Origin: an uncultured bacterium
GTDB taxonomy: Bacteria > Pseudomonadota > Gammaproteobacteria > Burkholderiales > Burkholderiaceae_C
DNA length: 64,000 nucleotides
Direction: 5' to 3'
NCBI GenBank assembly: GCA_903928495.1
Contig: CAIYQZ010000034.1
Location: 1-64,000 of the forward strand
Under the pieces are notes generated by a model that saw only the letters and a program-made list of their open reading frames with translations, ran no database searches and was not told the origin of the DNA. Shown here in pieces: positions 62,474-64,000 of the stretch (the first letter of the stretch is position 1; each line of letters opens with the position of its first letter). The position numbers were made by a program, and so were the translations under genes.

Positions 62474-63040
62474 ATGAGCAGCCACTTTTCCCCCGAGCAA
62501 CTGGATGTGATGTCCTTTGCCCGTGCCCGCGCCCACCTGGACTCCCGCCTGACCCGTGACGTTGACGGGGCCAGCTTGGCACGGCTCTTCAACCGGTTGA
62601 GCGATGAGGCCTGCGAGCCCCAGGGTCTGAATTCCGTGTCCTGGCACGCTCAAGCCGAGTTGCGCCCAGGGGCCAGTGGAGAGCTCCAGCCATGGCTCAG
62701 TCTGGAAGTGGAGTGCAGCGTGCGTCTGGTGTGCCAGCGTTGCCTGACGCCAGCCGACATATCGGTCTCGGCACAGCGGTGGTTCCGTTTTGTGGCCGAC
62801 GAAGCCACTGCGGCGGCCGAAGACGACGAGTCAGACGAAGACGTGCTGGCACTTGAGCCCCGATTCAACCTCATTGAACTGGTCGAAGACGAGCTGTTGA
62901 TGGCCATCCCGCTGGTGCCAATGCATGACGTGTGTCCAGATGTGGTTCCCACCTCCGCAGGCGAGGAAGAGTTTCAGGCGGTGCTCGAAAGTCGCCCTTC
63001 CGCATTTGCGGCTTTGGCTCAACTCAAAAAGCCAACCTGA
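62474..63040 (+). CDS. yceD: YceD-family protein (DUF177)
   Basis: YceD/DUF177 proteins are linked to ribosomal RNA and large-subunit biogenesis and are almost always encoded just before rpmF. The 188-aa protein has a beta-rich middle with CQRCLTP (CxxC), acidic stretches (AAAEDDESDEDVLALE) and a late Cys in MHDVCPD, a common metal-binding layout. The ATG at 62474 begins MSSHFSPEQLD. The last in-frame stop is 108 bp before rpmF. Confidence 0.92.
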   Translation: MSSHFSPEQLDVMSFARARAHLDSRLTRDVDGASLARLFNRLSDEACEPQGLNSVSWHAQAELRPGASGELQPWLSLEVECSVRLVCQRCLTPADISVSAQRWFRFVADEATAAAEDDESDEDVLALEPRFNLIELVEDELLMAIPLVPMHDVCPDVVPTSAGEEEFQAVLESRPSAFAALAQLKKPT

Positions 63041-63068
63041 ACGACATCTGGCCAGCGAGCTGACGGCT

Positions 63069-63077
63069 TGCTATAAT
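63069..63077 (+). promoter_or_regulatory. Extended -10 promoter for rpmF
   Basis: TGCTATAAT is a perfect extended -10 element (TG-N-TATAAT), 72 bases before the rpmF ATG. A -35 match is weak (TGGCCA around 63049-63054), which extended -10 promoters tolerate. It would drive rpmF and, past the hairpin at 63366-63396, plsX. Confidence 0.65.
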
Positions 63078-63148
63078 CTCGGGTTTCGCGCTGTGCCCCC
63101 TTGGGTTGTGCGCTTTTTTCCAACCTCACACACCCTCAGGAGCGGATC

Positions 63149-63331
63149 ATGGCCGTCCAACAAAACAAAAAGTCCCCTTCCAAGCGCGGCATGCACCGTT
63201 CGCACAACGCCCTGAACGTGCCAGGCATCGCGCTTGAGCCCACCACTGGTGAAGTGCACCTGCGTCACCACATCAGCCCCACCGGTTTTTACCGTGGTCG
63301 CAAGGTGTTGAAAACCAAAGACGAGGCGTGA
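63149..63331 (+). CDS. rpmF: 50S ribosomal protein L32
   Basis: L32 is a small large-subunit protein near the peptide exit. The 60-aa sequence ([20 protein letters not shown], then [16 protein letters not shown]) is the standard proteobacterial L32 without cysteine zinc ligands. AGGAG lies about 9 bases before the ATG. A strong extended -10 promoter lies upstream and a hairpin downstream. Confidence 0.97.
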   Translation: MAVQQNKKSPSKRGMHRSHNALNVPGIALEPTTGEVHLRHHISPTGFYRGRKVLKTKDEA

Positions 63332-63365
63332 CCTCTCTGGCCTGCTGACAGGTCTGCAAAACCCA

Positions 63366-63396
63366 GGCCCGCATGCCCCATGCGGGCCTTTGTTTT
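63366..63396 (+). terminator. Strong hairpin between rpmF and plsX
   Basis: GGCCCGCATG (63366-63375) and CATGCGGGCC (63379-63388) form a perfect 10-bp stem with a 3-nt loop, followed by TTTGTTTT. It would end most rpmF transcripts and reduce plsX expression. Confidence 0.9.
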
Positions 63397-63441
63397 GTGG
63401 GTCATCGGTTTGGGGCCTTTGCCCAGTCAACAGAGCATTTG

Positions 63442-64000
63442 ATGATCACCATTGCCGTGGATTGCATGGGGGGAGATTTCGGCCCGCCCGTGACCCTGCC
63501 CGCCTGTGAGTCCTTTCTGGCTTCCCACCCCGACGCCCGGTTGGTGCTGGTTGGTCGCCCTGACACCTTGCAGTCTTGTCCCGCGCTGGCCGCACACGAC
63601 CGCTGTGTTTGGGTGTCAGCCTCGGAAGTTGTGGCCATGGATGACCCGGTGGAGGTGGCTCTGCGGCGGAAAAAAGACTCGTCGATGCGGGTGGCCATTC
63701 AACAGGTAAAGGAAGGCAAGGCAGATGCAGTCGTGTCATCGGGTAACACTGGTGCGTTGATGGCCATTGCCCGCTACGTGCTCAAGACACTGGAGGGCAT
63801 TGATCGCCCGGCCATTGCGTCCCAGTTGCCCAACCAGACGGGTGGCTCGACCACGGTTCTTGACCTCGGTGCCAATGTCGATTGCAGCGCGCAGCATCTG
63901 TTGCAATTTGCCGTGATGGGGTCGGCACTGGTGTCGGCCATCTCCGGGCAACGGAATCCCAGTGTGGGATTGCTCAACGTCGGGGAAGAGGTGATCAAGG
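63442..64000 (+). CDS. plsX: Phosphate acyltransferase PlsX, N-terminal part (truncated by window)
   Basis: PlsX makes acyl-phosphate from acyl-ACP, the first step of phosphatidic acid synthesis in most bacteria. The frame is open to the end of the window, so the 186 visible residues are only the first half. Visible are [20 protein letters not shown], the [20 protein letters not shown] region, [20 protein letters not shown] and [20 protein letters not shown]. The ATG at 63442 overlaps a TTG three bases earlier. The gene follows rpmF, as in most proteobacteria. Confidence 0.95.
   Translation, partial: MITIAVDCMGGDFGPPVTLPACESFLASHPDARLVLVGRPDTLQSCPALAAHDRCVWVSASEVVAMDDPVEVALRRKKDSSMRVAIQQVKEGKADAVVSSGNTGALMAIARYVLKTLEGIDRPAIASQLPNQTGGSTTVLDLGANVDCSAQHLLQFAVMGSALVSAISGQRNPSVGLLNVGEEVIK

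Overview
The window is high-GC DNA from a betaproteobacterium, most likely a member of the Comamonadaceae (Burkholderiales). This rests on gene content and synteny (argH / AlgZ-AlgR-type two-component pair / ppc / hemC-hemD-hemX-hemY, a divergent rne and rluC, and Maf-YceD-rpmF-plsX), on the pathway repertoire, and on several copies of a short intergenic repeat (core CTACCGCTT ... TTGTAGCTAT) that I associate with this family. No database search was run.

Region 1 (1-10882) is the right-hand part of an integrative element. It starts inside a type I restriction hsdR gene (cargo, + strand). It continues with a leftward (minus-strand) module: small unknown proteins, an ImmA/IrrE-type metalloprotease with a two-pass membrane partner, a zinc-ribbon protein, a papain-fold-like protein, a putative replication initiator, two small HTH proteins and a tyrosine recombinase. 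The element ends at a 3' fragment of a tRNA-Ser(CGA) gene (10818-10882) that still has the host terminator behind it. By the usual logic of tRNA-targeting integrases, the intact tRNA should lie beyond the left edge. The most striking feature is a set of five same-orientation 16-bp repeats (TCACGCSGTGTCCTRG) inside the coding sequence of the putative initiator. They are read in two different reading frames, so selection is on the DNA word. The arrangement resembles the phage lambda O gene, whose origin iterons lie inside the gene.

Region 2 (10883-27560) is host chromosome. It holds a secreted small protein, an HTH protein, a secreted alpha/beta hydrolase, an orphan GAF-PAS histidine kinase, an unusual 883-aa protein with a duplicated sensory module and a CheW-like end, an MtfA-type peptidase, trpS, an M50 protease, a YciO-like protein, a 47-aa DUF3149 protein, a Nif3 protein, pdxA, mscL, a DHH phosphoesterase, an FMN alpha-hydroxy-acid dehydrogenase, and a hemerythrin plus diguanylate cyclase pair.

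Region 3 (27749-41815) is a co-directional catabolic cluster for an aromatic acid handled as its CoA thioester. It has a monooxygenase/reductase fusion of the 2-aminobenzoyl-CoA (or salicylyl-CoA) type, an SDR, a MarR regulator, an enoyl-CoA hydratase, an acyl-CoA dehydrogenase, an aryl-CoA ligase, a five-gene branched-chain-amino-acid-type ABC importer, a RidA-family protein, an arylformamidase-like hydrolase and a VOC protein. RidA and the formamidase-like hydrolase favour anthranilate (2-aminobenzoate) as the substrate.

Region 4 (41869-64000) is core metabolism and housekeeping: argH, the AlgZ/AlgR-like pair, ppc, hemC-hemD-hemX-hemY, rne with a long structured leader, rluC, an H-NS-family gene, a HAD phosphatase, a Rieske protein, an S49 protease, galU, an RsmI-like methyltransferase, a Maf/YceF pyrophosphatase, YceD, rpmF and the start of plsX.
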